A program made the translations under genes and the position numbers. A stretch of DNA of 62,815 nucleotides from Acanthaster planci (taxonomy: Eukaryota > Echinodermata > Asteroidea > Valvatida > Acanthasteridae): the NCBI RefSeq assembly GCF_001949145.1, contig NW_019091408.1:1369296-1432110 (forward strand), written 5' to 3'. This document shows, one piece after another, positions 11,802 to 24,124 of this stretch (positions within the stretch are counted from its first letter, which is position 1; each line of letters starts with the position of its first letter). The notes beneath the pieces were generated by a model. That model was not told where the DNA came from and ran no database searches. It worked only from the letters and a program-made list of their open reading frames with translations.

Positions 11802-14459
11802 GTTCACCTTTGTGTTAGCCCTGGCCCAGCTTTGGAATGCAGGGGCGTGCTTGAGCGCGCCCTTGGCACTCGCTGAATGTGGGTGTGAATGTGTATAAGG
11901 ATTGATTAAACAGGGTGTGGTGTGAGATTTGCTACATGTTACTGTAGAGGGAACATGGCGTTCTGATTTATGCTGACTTCGCCATTTTGGTTAGATTGTG
12001 TCGTCCCTTGGCTATTGGCACAGATGATTGATGCTCTGTGAAGTCTTGGGGTGGCTCGGACAAGCATATGTCGGCGATATAACGGCAGTCATGGTCTTTA
12101 CATGTTGTACATGGATCGGTGGATCCCTGATGCTGTAGGCAACCCAGTTAATCTGCGAAGCCTGGAGAGAGTCTTTAGCTGCCGGGAATCCCATTGGCAG
12201 AGTGAAGCCTCGCTGTTCCCGAACCTGTGTAGAGGGAACTACAGGCGGCTCTCCTCAGCGTCGTCCTGCTCTTGCGATCCAACTAGCATTGGCGATCTGG
12301 ACGATGGGTGTGGAACTACCGTAACTGTGACGAGCACCACTGCAAATCTCCCCTAAATAAATAATTTCTTATCGTTGTATAACATTCTGATAATTTTATG
12401 ATTTCCTTTGTGTTTGGCCTTATCTTGTGAATATAATTGAAAGTTCGAGATATTTGATTTATTTGGTTTGTTGCACAATAATTTCATCTTTGAAGTGTAA
12501 ATTGCAACGGATGTTTTTTAGTAGTGTTCTTATATGCGTGTTGGTCATTAGTCATGTTATATGTTTATTTTTTGTAAGAGTGTAAACTGTGGTGGTAAAT
12601 GTTGAATATTTTTTTGTAATTATTTCATTATGATTTTTTTATATTCTTATTTTAATTGCTTAATCATTTTTATTATTTGATTGTTAAATCCATGGTAATT
12701 CAGTTTTTTTAACTGCGAAAATGGATTTTAATAAACCAATATGAAATGAAACCTGTTTAAAAGTCATACGCCGTGGGAAATTTACTGATTTTTGCTGTAT
12801 AAGTGTCATGCTGTAAATTACTTGTGGTATTGTGATATTTTTGGTTATGTACGTGTAAATTGTTCAACTTATTTGACTTGTCTGAATATTAAGTAAGGAA
12901 TTGCAGTTTGAAGTAAACCCGGCTAATTTACTATATATCGTCCGCAGAGAGGATGGATTGTGTGGTTAGACGTTTTAACGTTGAGCCTTGAGAATTGGCC
13001 GGCAAATTAAGGATTCTAGAACTAATTTATATGATGAAAGGTTGTACAAGAAACTGTAAGTTTTATAACTTGAATTGATGATTGAGCGCTGCAAATATTG
13101 AGTAATTTGTATAAAGAAATTTGACCGTGTAAAATCAGAATTGGTCAGGAAATTTAATTGTAAGATAAATTTAGTATGATTAATGAATTCGCTGTTTTAT
13201 GGTCGTGGGCCAAGTTCTCCATTTAGGGACATTTTGACTATTTGCTATTTAACTAGGATCCTTCGAACCGACTAGATTTCCCCTGCAATTTCAAGTTGTG
13301 CATAATTATTATTTTGAATAAATTTAGATGTGTATATTGTAAATATTAAAATTTTGTGTGAAGTGATCTTCTTGCTAGACTTCCCATAGACTGTGACAAA
13401 GAAAGATTACCTCACCTCCGGAAATATTTTGTAAAATGGAAGACTTCGGTCTTCTTTACATGTACCTGTCTATCACTTTGCATGGCTCCATTTCTACCAC
13501 TGAATTCGTAGGTTAATTAACTTCCATCTTTATGGGAGGTTTGCGTTTTGGGAATGCAGTAGGTGCATTCTTTTGCTTTGGGCGATTTTAAGATTCTTGC
13601 TATTCTGTCAAGTGGACTTGTCCAGGATTAAGTCGTAAAAAGTCACGAAACCGGCTGCAACAACATCGACATAGGACGCTGTGTCGTTGTCCTCTTCGAA
13701 GTTATCTTGAGATTAACCTCAGATTGTGCACAGATTTATTGAAGGACTAGGTAGGTCATTTATTATAGTTCTTGTTGCTGGATTAATTATAATCGGAAGA
13801 TTTGGCTTTTTATAATTTTAAACGTGCTAATGGCGAAGTCAGATTAGACCTACGGCTTGTTGATCCTTAGTATAACCTCGGGGATTTCAATGTTCAGTTT
13901 AGAAGTCCTTAAAATTAAGCATCGAGAGCCAGCAATATTTAAGTCTGGTCGGTAAGGCAGACTAACTTTAATACTGTGGTACGCACAACACGCTTGTGTT
14001 TTGTTCAAATATCACATGTCAGTGCCCATCCAAATGATAGGCATCCATCCTCTTATCAGCTGGCAGTAGACGGAAATCATAAAATTAATTACTTCAGGGA
14101 TATTTTTGTGCATTTGGTAGCATTCCTTAGCCGTTTGCAAGGCCAGGGCCATTCTCCAATACTCAACTTCGTCTACGTCTCAGGCTTCGTATAGGAAGCC
14201 AATCCTCGATTGTGGGCCTGAAGCGTTTAACTTTACTTGAAGTACTGTAATGTTTGGCTCTTTTGCATCTTACTTGATGTTTTGTGGCACCATCAGACTT
14301 ACTGTTGTGCTTATAACCTCAAAGTCAGGAAGTAAAAAAAAATAGTTGAAGCCCGAGACGGAGCCCAAGTATTGGAAAACAGCCCTGTTCTACCAAATTC
14401 ACACGAATAAATATATGCCCGGCCTCGAATGACCACCAACGCTTCTTTAAAGTCAATAT
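11802..14459. other. Intergenic DNA, duplicated at 51450-53711
   Basis: The stretch is AT-rich and mostly non-coding. Copy 1 carries about 360 extra bases near 11850-12215 relative to copy 2. An open frame at 12051-12356 lies partly in that extra block, resembles no known protein, and is broken in copy 2. I do not call it a gene. Confidence 0.5.
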
Positions 14460-15340
14460 TGTGACGCAGTGCCCCTCCGACGAACGCGAGGGCACCCTCC
14501 TCCTCGAGGCGCGGTGCGTCGGACGGCACGCCGGAGAGTCCCTGAGCGGCTAGGGACGAGTCCGTTGGGACCGAAGTATACCGTTCCCCAAGAAAGTTGG
14601 TCTTCGTAAAGATAATGGCTAATCTGATCGGTCGAAACTTAATGACGTAACCCAGACAGACCTGACTTGAAATAAACTTCGCCTGGACTCCTGACTTATA
14701 TACAACAATTAACAAGCGGCTGGCTTATTCATCAACACACTCAACCAATACACCAGTAGGGGGCGCTATTGACGGGGAGACTGTGTGATAATACGTGACT
14801 GGACTTCGCCCAGAGCAGCGAACACCACAATTAGTTGTGGGCATCCAGTGCCGAATTAGGGACTTTAGGAAGTCTACGGGGCTTATTGTCAGGGCTGCGC
14901 TACGCAACTCACGTCACGAGATGGCAATTCGCCCTTGCATCGACCGGAAGCTCCTATCAGGAACCATACCGCACCACCAATCAGCCCCTCAACCTACCGA
15001 GCCCCTCAACAACACACGCACCTGCACTCGGACTTACGCACAGTCACACTAGGATAGGCGGCTTCTCGACCCTTACCTCAGGATCAGGTCTGGACGACTG
15101 AGTTTTGCTTTCGCGTGCCTTTTATAGCCTTTGCGCTGCAGTGAATACGCCCACGCATGCGCTCACATGACCAAGCAGTGACTTCCGCTGCCCTATCGCA
15201 CAACGCACAAGGCGGAGCCTATGTGCCCCGCTTGCTTAACACACAGCTATGCGCGCCTAACATCTGCCTCCGTTACTGGGCAGAGCGCCATCTATAACTT
15301 TGCACAGCGCCTAGTGACTTGCGCCCTCTGTCACGTCACA
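14460..15340 (-). mobile_element. Solo LTR
   Basis: The 881 bp insertion begins tgtgacg and ends cgtcaca, a perfect 7 bp terminal inverted repeat with the TG...CA ends of an LTR. The flanks are atat on the left and ctat on the right, fitting a 4 bp target duplication with one change. Copy 2 has the undisturbed site (atat at 53712-53715). On the minus strand a TATA box (ggctataaaaggc, about 15120-15132) lies in the middle, so the LTR reads leftward. No internal retroelement genes are present. It is much more GC-rich than its surroundings and arrived after the duplication. Confidence 0.8.
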
Positions 15341-15837
15341 CTATTATGTGCGATAGCATGTTTTACTGCATAAAACATCGACTCTAATATCTGATCAGCG
15401 AAAAAATGTTCAAATACTGGTGCACATTCGTAATGACATTTAAGTTAAACAAAGTTTCGTCAACCCACTTCATTGCCTGAGTAACATCAGGAGAAATAAG
15501 ATCACAACCCTACCTAAGGCATCGGATTTTACAGGAGACTTAAACTGAAGAATAATCGAATGTTGTTATTGGAAAGTTTCGGGATGTATACATCCCTTAC
15601 GTAAAGATAAGGAGTTATCATAAGATCAAAGAGAAGGGCTTCTCATTGGTTCCTGGGCGAAGTATAAACCCACAGTTCCGGAATGGGGGTGTCTTAAGAC
15701 AATGATACCAGCCATCAATGAAACTATCAAAAAAGTGGATGATGCGTGCATAAGTTAAGAAATAGTACCTGTGCCGGGAAATTGACAGCAGGGGCCGATC
15801 TTCGAGACCATCTTCACTCCAGGAGACTATCTTCAAC
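15341..15837. other. Intergenic DNA at copy-specific junction
   Basis: Colinearity with copy 2 stops at about 15515/53890. From here to 16391 the two copies differ. Nothing coding is recognised. Confidence 0.5.
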
Positions 15838-16745
15838 CATGGAGGAAGGACACAGAAGGAGTTTGAACTGCCCGGGCTATAACTTCGAGCCAATTACCGC
15901 TTTCTGGCATGCCCGGTATGTCCATATATAGCCAGAGTGCAGCGTAAGCTTGCTACGCACCACCTGTTTTGAAACCATAAGCCCCCTTTGTACCCAATGA
16001 TCGTCGCAATTTTTCGTTGGTAATGTGCATTCCTAAAACGTTGTGTACTGCAGTATAGGAAGTTCAATATTCACGCCATCGTTGGTGCTTGACTGGACCT
16101 GACAACAACATTAAATTTAGTGCTTGCGCAGTTGCTTTTACGAGGCTGTGTACCCGAAGTGTTCATGTGCAGTTGTTCCCCTTATCGAATGCTTTATTCT
16201 CCACCTCTTTTGGTAATAAATAGCAAAGCTGCCTTTAAGATTTTGAGTTTTATTTGAATTGTTTTTATTACGGAATTTAGACAAAAAGGTATTTTATGAG
16301 GTCTCATGATCACTCCGTCATGAAACAATGCATTTTGTTTTTCGTGAACTAAGCTATTCTGTGGTGTTCAATATATTGTTGGCCAGTTAGCCAAACTCGT
16401 ACACAGACTTTGAAAACTGATATTTTGGAGTGACAAAATAAAATTACAAGCATATACATAGATAATGGAAAAGGGCATCAAAATCCTCAAAAAAAATATT
16501 CGCTACGGCAAAAGTAAATCTAACGTTAGATATTTTTCTTTCTGTTTCCGGGTCATTGCGATAGGTTGTACTTAATTCCAAAGAAAACGCCACAATTATT
16601 GTTACGATATTACTGGCCCCACTTGTCCAGCTTAGTAATCTAGCATTTTTGGAATGTTTACTATTGTTCGTCTGACCGGGCAGCGATGACCATCGAGCAC
16701 TTTTATGTGCCAGAGTTGTAACTCCTTCTGTGTCCTTCCTCCATG
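15838..16745. mobile_element. catggaggaagg-type DNA transposon, inverted copy
   Basis: The 908 bp element starts catggaggaaggacacagaa and ends ttctgtgtccttcctccatg. Its left end matches the right end of the element at 10948-11801, and its right end matches that element's left end, so it is in opposite orientation. Copy 2 keeps only the right part (57208-57551). This insertion therefore predates the duplication, and its left part was later lost in copy 2. No transposase was seen, so it is probably non-autonomous. Confidence 0.7.
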
Positions 16746-18658
16746 GCACAGCCAAGGGGCTCATCTACCAAAAGTGCTGGAAGCCAATTGCATTGCAGGA
16801 CTTGTTTTTACTTCGTTCATGCTTGCATTATAATGAACGAGTCTACAAATCTGACTACTTGGATTGAAACTCCGTATACATTATGCAAGCTCATGTCTTT
16901 CGTATGCAATTTTGGATAACTACATATCACCGACGGGGGTCCGATTGTCTTATCCGTCAATTAAGTCGGAATTACTGACTAGTGACTTATGACACAGGTT
17001 GTACAATAAAGGCGATCAAATGAGGGCGTCGTATAAGGGTTATGCGAGCTGCCGGGACGAGCGCGAAACCGTGTATTGCACCTGTTACAGGGATGACAGA
17101 CCAGGGATGTGCAACGTAAGTCCGACTTGATTCCAGTCTAAATTCAAGCCAAACACAGGTGTATCACGGAAGACAGAAAAACACTGCTTGATTGGTACCT
17201 GAAAGACATGATCAAGAATTTGATTGAAACCCGTAAAGAAAAATATATCTGCGAATGGTTAATAGAAGTGAATAACAATGATTACAATTACAATTGTTTC
17301 ATAGACATCCGATTAGGTCATTTAGCCACTGGGGTATTCCAACAAGTTGGACAATGCTAAAGTGAATTATGACATCATTTGATAACAAAGATCGTGACAT
17401 CAATCCTAAGGAAAGATCAACTGATTCATAAAAACCTTTTCTATTGTAACGATAGCACAGCCTAATTTATCGAATGATATTCCTTTTTCTTATCAACTGT
17501 GCTGTATTGGACGTCTGTTAAATCATCAATTTAAGTTACGCAGAAATTACACAGAAATTCATACGCGCTGTAGGTAACGTTGCATTGCTGACACCCCATT
17601 ATTATCTTTTGGAGGGAAGCATTTTTATAATAACGATGTTTTTAATAGAATAAGCACGTAGAAACACTGCCACCGAGGATTACGTATGTTTTCTTATTTG
17701 AAGTTTATAAATATCTGCCTCTGGCAGACCTACCGCTGCAACTTTCCCCAAGGTTGACATCATAAACCCCACACGATCTCTCCTTTAAAGGATTACTTGA
17801 CGCGAGTTTACTTAGCTGCGGCTCTGATACTTCCGTGGCCAGATCATTTAAAAACCCCACGATTATTTGAGTTAATTCGACTAATGGAGGCGTTTCCGGC
17901 CGCTTACTTTTCTGGTAGACATTACGACGTTGTTTTGCGATTTCACAAAATTTCTTTTCTACATATACTATTCCCAAACTCTGAAAATATAATAGAAAAG
18001 GCAGAATATTATACATTTAATATTTTAATACAGGGTGTCCACATAAAAGTATACCGAGATAAAAATTACTGTAAAATCAAAAGTACTTTATTTAATATGG
18101 GAAAGAGAAATATATCTCTAGAAAGGGCAAAATGCCCTCTTTGCAATGCATACAGCTTGTGATGTTATTGATACAGATCAGTTAACAAACTAGACCGATG
18201 TGAAGGGTACCGAAATCGGCACTGCGACAAATTCCAGACCACAGCTACAGTAGTAACTTGAGTATGCTTCAAAGTGTCTTGTATGCCTGAATAAATAGCT
18301 TATCGTCGGTGGAATGCCTAGTGGGATAATGGTGGATGTCGAATATTATATTTCCAACATCTGTTAAGTATGAGGGGAAATACTGTGAATTTTTTGTACA
18401 TAGATACGGCTCTCAAATATGAAAATCGTTTCTGGATGAGCATCCATCCGAACGTATCCAAAGCTTCACGGGAAGGGAAGTCGTACATCGTCTGCTCAAT
18501 ATTATTCCAGTACCGTTTTAAAATTTGTAGTTTTTAAAGTTTCTCTGTATGTTTTAGGACCAAATATGACCACAGTAGTCAAAATGGGGAAAGATACAGA
18601 CAGGCCTTACGTTACATAGTATTTTGAGTGGTCGCAAAGGGATACAAGGCTTGATATG
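16746..18658. other. Intergenic DNA with a conserved open region
   Basis: The stretch is colinear with 57552-59333. Within it, 17705-18162 stays open on both strands in both copies. The minus frame includes YQKSKRPETPPLVELTQII and LKERSCGVYDVNLGES. The plus frame includes LFELIRLMEAFPAAYFSG. I recognise neither, and nearby non-coding DNA is about as well conserved, so I leave this as a possible exon only. Confidence 0.35.
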
Positions 18659-18896
18659 TCAGGGGTGGATCCAGGGGGAGTGGCGGCGCACGCCCCTTTT
18701 TTCACCAAAAATAATAAATATATAAAAAAGAAGAATAAAGAGTTGTCACACTGCCTGTCACAGAGCACCATGAATCTAGAATGCCTCCAGACCCCACGCC
18801 CTCCGGCATTTTGCCATTACCAGTACTGATTTAGTTCACGCCCCCGTTGGAAAATCTGGGATCTCCCCCCCCCGGAAAATCCTGGGTCCGCCCCGT
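18659..18896. mobile_element. Small MITE, copy 1
   Basis: This is an element of about 238 bp with terminal inverted repeats built on ggggtggatccagg at the left and cctgggtccgcccc at the right (12 of 14 match). It holds C/G homopolymer runs and no ORF. It is duplicated at 59334-59580. Confidence 0.55.
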
Positions 18897-19640
18897 TCGT
18901 CGTAGCCTACCTATCTGTTTTGTATTGTTGCCATCACTTTGCTTATTTGCTCATTCCATTTCAATCTTCACTTCATTCTTCATTTTTAATTCAAAAATAA
19001 CACCCAGGCATTTCATTTCGCTGACTCTTTTTAATGGCACATTATTTAGTTTAGCATTAATGCTTCTAATTCTGTCAAGCTTACTTTTAGATCCAGTGAT
19101 CATCAGCTTTGTTTTGTCATAATTTGTAACCAGGCCGTTTACATTTAGCCACTGTGAGATCTCAACAAGTGCATGCAACAGGTTTTGCTCAATGTCTGTA
19201 CTAGATTTACCAGTAACTGTCAACGTGTCATCAGCAAACATGTCCACCATACCTGTGCCGACCGGTGATGGAATAGAATTCACCCAGATCGAAAATAACA
19301 GTGGACCCAATACAGAGCCAGGGACACCATTAACAACATTCTGGACTGTACAAAAAGTCTGGTTAGCTCGTTGGCTACGTCCTGGAAGATAACCCTTAAA
19401 CCAGTGATTTTAGTTTAGCAAGAAGAGTTGAGTGATAAATATGTCAAATGCCTTACGGAGATCGATAACTGCCACACCGGTCAGCCAGTCAGTGTCAATG
19501 TTTTGACTCTTACTAATATGTGACCATTTTGCTCATTGTAGAGTGCTGAGAGTAACTGGAGTAATTAGGGTGTATAACTGGTTATCATTTAGAAATTCTA
19601 GATAAGCCCTTGACTCAATGTAGGATATGTCACTGCAGAC
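18897..19640 (-). mobile_element. Fragment of a second LINE reverse transcriptase, copy 1
   Basis: The minus-strand frame 19310-18951 encodes the palm of a non-LTR reverse transcriptase: GPLLFSIWVNSIPS, then MFADDTLTV with the catalytic DD pair, then KTKLMITGSKSKLD and KCLGVIFE. Upstream fragments (QRANQTFCTVQNVVNGVPGS near 19330) belong to the same element. It is truncated at both sides and differs from the LINE at 1117-4010. The FADDT box and following blocks resemble CR1/Jockey-type elements. It is duplicated at about 59590-60300. Confidence 0.75.
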
Positions 19641-20844
19641 TTCCCCCAAACAACAGTAGCCGCCTTCTTTGGATTGGATCAGTGTAGCCATCTACGTCTG
19701 ATGATTGTGATATCGCACGCAGTGTTCATGCCTTCGCACCAGTAAAAGGAATTCCAGAACGCCTTTGTGATTATTGATATTTTTATCCGAGTGAAGCAGG
19801 TTTTCAATAAATGTGAACAAATTTCTCAGTCAGCACAATTACATCAAGTAAATCTCGGACGCAGCATGTCAAAATGCATGCTTAAAATATCACGGTAAAG
19901 TGATGAAAAGTTTGGTCAAGGTATTCGTGTCGAGATGCATTCCGGTAACCAATTTACTGGCCCATTGATGTTATTTTTATTTGATAGCTCGGTTGTTTCT
20001 GACGTCAGTTAAGTTCCGATTTAATCTAAATAATGTTACGTCTGATTTTTTGTCAAGGAAATATTCAACCGTTTACGTTGCTGAAATATTGATTTACTAC
20101 AGCAATTTGTCTTTTAGGGAAACTCAAACGATCATGTTGGTTTGTTCTGTATAACGAAAGTTATTTTTATACATGAAATAAATCCGTGAAAAGTTTTGGC
20201 GAAATGCATGTTTGTTTGGTCATTTGCTTTTCTTATAGTTGTAATATTTAATAAGATGTCTTTAACGACACAATTCTAAAATTCTAAGACCGTAAAATTA
20301 CGTTACTGTAATCTACCAGAAAAAATATGAAATTATTATATGCAACTACATCTACAAATGTACCGTACACGAAAAGTCTCATATTTCTCCTATGAAAGAA
20401 ACTTGGAGATTTTTTATGCTACCACACATTGTGATCAATGCAAAATTAATTCTTCTTGTAAAGCATTTGATAAAATCTTAGGCTGAAAACAACAAGAATA
20501 GTGTCCGTGCAATAGACTTATGGAAACTTATAATTAAATTAAACTCTAAAAGTTGAAAAGACTTTTAAAATTCTTCTGAAATTACAACAATTTACAATAT
20601 TTACCAACAGTGAATGCTTTGGTCCTTTTTTTCCAGGCTTCTACTAAGTATTTTCAGAAGCCTCTAAAAATATGATCCTTTCTGTAAATCCAACCTGTTT
20701 ACCGCCGGCCAATGTGTTTGTAATGACACTTTAAACCTGTATTGAAATGACTTTTTTTTTACTTCAGACTCTTTCCACTTTACTTTTTTAATTCAAACTA
20801 AGCTTACTTTTTTACTTCAGACTCTTCCCTCAGAGACCTGAGAT
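19641..20844. other. 3' flank of the receptor gene
   Basis: No gene was recognised. It includes a local direct repeat of acttttttacttcagactct (near 20755 and 20804) just past the receptor stop codon. It is colinear with 60301-61525. Confidence 0.5.
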
Positions 20845-21147
20845 TTACAGTTTGGTATTTTCTGTTGTTGCGTTTAGGTAACTTATCGCAGACAGGTTGG
20901 TTGTAGCAGTACCCGTGCTTCCGCCGTGCTTCGGCTGAGACGTTGAATTCGTCGGGACTCCCGTCCGCTTGGCTTGCACCTTTTGTCTCCACATGCCCCG
21001 CACCCTCTCATTGAGGCAAAAGCTAAGGAAGATGAAGACTGCCTGGAGATAGTTGAGGATGATGTAGATGTAGGAGAAGGCCAGGATGCCCGTCACTGAC
21101 TGCGACACGAAGCCAAACACCCAGGTCAGGCCGACAAGAGTGCAAAT
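20845..21147 (-). CDS. SRCR-SMB-7TM receptor, exon 7 (TM6-7 and tail)
   Basis: This last exon begins after the acceptor tcgacag and starts in phase 0 with ICTLVGLTWVFGF. That is the hallmark of TM6 in adhesion/secretin and Methuselah-like receptors (GLTWVFG). TM7 follows (YIYIILNYLQAVFIFLSFCL), then a basic cytoplasmic segment (NERVRGMWRQKVQAKRTG). A Ser/Thr/Asn-rich tail ends at a stop at 20845. The exon joins in frame to exon 6, which ends ELSIYVK. The counterpart at 61526-61828 differs by a handful of residues, mostly conservative, which suggests both are under constraint. The exact ligand and G protein are unknown. Confidence 0.88.
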   Translation of the reverse strand: MCTLVGLTWVFGFVSQSVTGILAFSYIYIILNYLQAVFIFLSFCLNERVRGMWRQKVQAKRTGVPTNSTSQPKHGGSTGTATTNLSAISYLNATTENTKL

Positions 21148-21608
21148 CTGTCGATTAAAAGATTTTTTTTTAATGTCTCGAGGTTCGATTTTTATAGTGT
21201 AGGTTCGTGATACTCACTGAAGAAAACTCGAGGCCCCGACGTCTTTGTAATACATGTCATATTTGCTACGTGTTTAAATTCCCAATTAGAGGTCAATCAC
21301 GTATAAGCTCTATAATTGATAGGAGCTAACTTTTTCTGCAAAAGACCTGCAATTACATAGCTCACATGCATGCAGCCCAAGTTACCGACATGGAATGAAC
21401 ACCAGTTAATGGATAATCACAAGATTATAACAGTTACTTCACTCTAAGAATAATTTGTCAGTCTGATGCCCTCAACATAGTCTGGTTCGATTCAAATTCA
21501 AACACCAGCAGGCTTACGTACCTACAACGCTATTCAGATTCCCTTTATTTGTAATGGCATTGGGTTATCGCTCACTGTATGAAAACCGTTTTCTTTAATT
21601 AAACTGAC

Positions 21609-23873
21609 CTTTACGTAGATAGAGAGTTCTTCCTTGACGGTGTCTGCCGTTCCCTCATTCCGAACGACCTTGCTCGCTTGTCTAGTTCTTCGGACTTGAA
21701 GCACTGTGTAGACATACATCACGATGTTTAACGCCAGACTCACTGCTATCGGTACCACAAAGGTGACCGCACGAACGGTGGCGTCAGTGATCCAGCAGAT
21801 ACTTGCCTCTGCGTAGATCACAGGGAGATCGGTGCAGTCACAGAATTGCAACGTCAGACAGGTGCTGACTATGGTCAAGGGGATGCCGTAGGCCACACAA
21901 ATGTAGGCAACCAGTTCTCGATCGATACCCCTCCGCTGATGCCGTTGAGACATTTTAGACCCCAGGGTATAGGCAACACTGATGCTCAGAACCGTCATCC
22001 ATGCGAAGGCTGCCAGCCAAGCGAAGTGTGCCGTTGCTGCCCCGGCCATGCAGGTAGCATGGTTCTGCTTCAGATAGCCGGCCAGCAAGAATAACAAGAT
22101 GGCGACAAACAAGGCCGCAACGAGATTCATCANTAGACTTGCCTGCCGTGTTTCGCAGCTCAGGAAAGACACAGTATGTGACGAAAGTGGCAGTCAGGGC
22201 CAGCAACGAAAGGCAGCTTCCTGCAAACGATAAGGCCCGTCGGATGCTTGGTTCTAACCCCTCTGGCATTGGTCCCGTGAAGGAGCAGACGACTGCAGAT
22301 CCATCGGGAAAGATAACATACTTGGCAACAGGTATACGTTTGCCACTTGCAACAATTTCAAGAATTTGCTGAGCTGAGAAGTAGTACTCAAAGACTTCTA
22401 ACGTCAAAAGGGATGAGCAGTTGAGGCTAATCACTTTCAGGCACAAAGGCGATGCACTTTCTTTTTTGTACTGTCCGTTGGTCGTGATTTGGTACTTAAC
22501 AACCTCCAAAAGTCGCCCGTCATATCCTGGAAATGTTCCATTCCAGTATCCACTGCTACAGTGACTGGATTCAACTTGGATAAATGGAACCAGCACTAAT
22601 AGGTCTGATATGTTACACAACAACAATGAGTTTAAGGTGGAACCGTTCATCCTTGCTGAGTAAAGCGTCAAATCAACAGTTGCTTCGACGTCGAGCGCCT
22701 CCCAAGCCGAATTCAGAAGAAGGATAAGTGTGAACGTGTCCGAGTGTGGCTCCTCCAAAGTGATACTCAAACCTGCCATCAAGGCCTGCCAGCCTTCTGA
22801 GTCTTTGCCAAGACGCTCCGACAAGCACTCGACCAGAGATATATCCATGCTACTGTTGTTTGGTGGAGAAAAGGGGATCTCTGCCACACATTCCTCACCA
22901 CTTAACCAATACCCCGCTGCACAAGTCAGCACACGGCATCGCTCCAGGAAGGGGTCGTAGATCTGACCTTTGGAACACGGCAGCCCGCCGATGGAAGTGG
23001 AGGAGGTGAAATCGAAGAGAACCTCAATTGTGAGGAAGCCGTCGTAAGGACTGCACACGGCCTGACACGGGCCCCAAGGTGATGGGTCGCACCAGAACTT
23101 ACAAACGTGGTCCTTGCAGGAATTGTCCGGTACAAGGTTTTTACCATTGCACATAGCACAGTGCGGATTACGGTATCGGATATTCTCCCGACCAGTTCGC
23201 ACGGGTGCGTAGTACGATCTACAAGCTGTCTCAGATGCGGTGCCCCAGAATTCTTGTGAACAGGTATTGATGAGGTGCGTAGAGCACTTTCGTATCGGTT
23301 TGTGACCTTTTGGAGGAGCTGTAATCCAGCCTTTTGTTGGCAAGGATCGGTTAAGAGCCGGATAATAATTCATCTCGGTTGAGTCTATTACATTGTCTGA
23401 GGCAAACACATTCCACCTGCGTAACGTCATCACAGATCTGCCGTTACACAAGGCGCAGTATATGTTCTTGAAATCCACCCCTTGTTCGTCGTAGACTGGC
23501 ATGGAACCAACGATGTCTGTCACGTTAACTGCCATTTCGCACAGCTTGCGCGTACCTTGGTCCAACCAGTCGTCAGGGCAACGATTGACGGCCACGAAGC
23601 CAATGTGAGTAAACCGACTGCCTGGTACCCACACACAGCCAAACCAATCTGACGTGAAGCCCCCGCGCTCTAAACTCGATACTGCAGGACTGCAGACGTT
23701 GGCAAAGTCGTAACAGCAGTCGTCGAATAAAACACAGGAGTCGTCGCATTGACAGTAGTGAAAATCATCATCATCATCAGAATCATCCATTGGATGAATC
23801 TGTTGTTGACAGTTTGCACCACACAGCTGCTTAGAACCACATAAATAGGCAGTCTCGTTATACTCTCTGATTT
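21609..23873 (-). CDS. SRCR-SMB-7TM receptor, exon 6 (SMB, Cys-rich, TM1-5)
   Basis: This 2.26 kb exon follows a pyrimidine-rich acceptor (tttccccgtgcag), starts phase 1 and ends phase 0. It opens with a somatomedin B-like knot containing CQCDDSCVLFDDCCYDFANVC-type spacing. A Cys-rich region follows with two CxxCNG blocks (CALCNG, CAMCNG), of the kind found in Methuselah-like invertebrate receptors. It then carries TM1 (SLLALTATFVTYCVF), TM2 (NLVAALFVAILLFLL), TM3 (AWLAAFAWMTVLSI), TM4 (CVAYGIPLTIVSTCL) and TM5 (FVVPIAVSLALNIVM). No canonical GPS cleavage motif was noticed. A single N at 22133 shifts the frame between TM1 and TM2. The exon length is one base too long for its flanking phases, which points to an assembly error. 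SMB domains bind proteins at the cell surface; the role of the whole receptor is inferred as adhesion or sensing. Confidence 0.88.
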
Positions 23874-24124
23874 CTGCACGGGGAAACAGGAGAAAACGCA
23901 ATGGGTACATACAAGACATAACCAAACGAAAGGAGTCCACGTCATTTTGAAAGAGATAGTAGAGTTGGTAAAATTTACCGTCAAAGTCGTCTCTTTACCG
24001 AGTCTAGCAACAACAATTTGTTGTGAGGGACTTCAGTTATCTTCAGCTAAATTATTCAAATGAATTTGACGGTCTGATATTACCTTCAGACACCCTATGG
24101 TCAGATTTTCTTAAACTGACTTAC

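Larger units (their letters stand above)
839..22134. repeat. Segmental tandem duplication, copy 1
   Basis: This segment is colinear with 34122-62815. The alignment starts at a shared word (agtatcagacaatctgcaaa) and carries through the LINE, a hAT-like MITE, long intergenic DNA, a second LINE fragment, and the last two exons of a receptor gene. Nucleotide identity is high but not perfect, with many small indels. Large differences are the copy-1-only blocks 6150-9463, 10948-11801 and 14460-15340, and the copy-2-only blocks 38539-49297 and 53891-57206. The right boundary cannot be seen because the window ends inside copy 2. Confidence 0.9.

Noticed and set aside
12051-12356. 101-codon open frame followed by an aataaa signal
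   Set aside because: No recognisable domain, the frame is disrupted by a deletion in the duplicate, and the composition is not convincing.
20804-20992. Alternative 62-codon frame at the receptor C-terminus
   Set aside because: It is conserved in both copies but overlaps the true TM7/tail frame in a shifted register and has no start context of its own.
21846-22372. Plus-strand ORFs across the 7TM exon
   Set aside because: Antisense shadows of the receptor coding sequence; the same frames reappear in the duplicate at 62529-62777 for the same reason.
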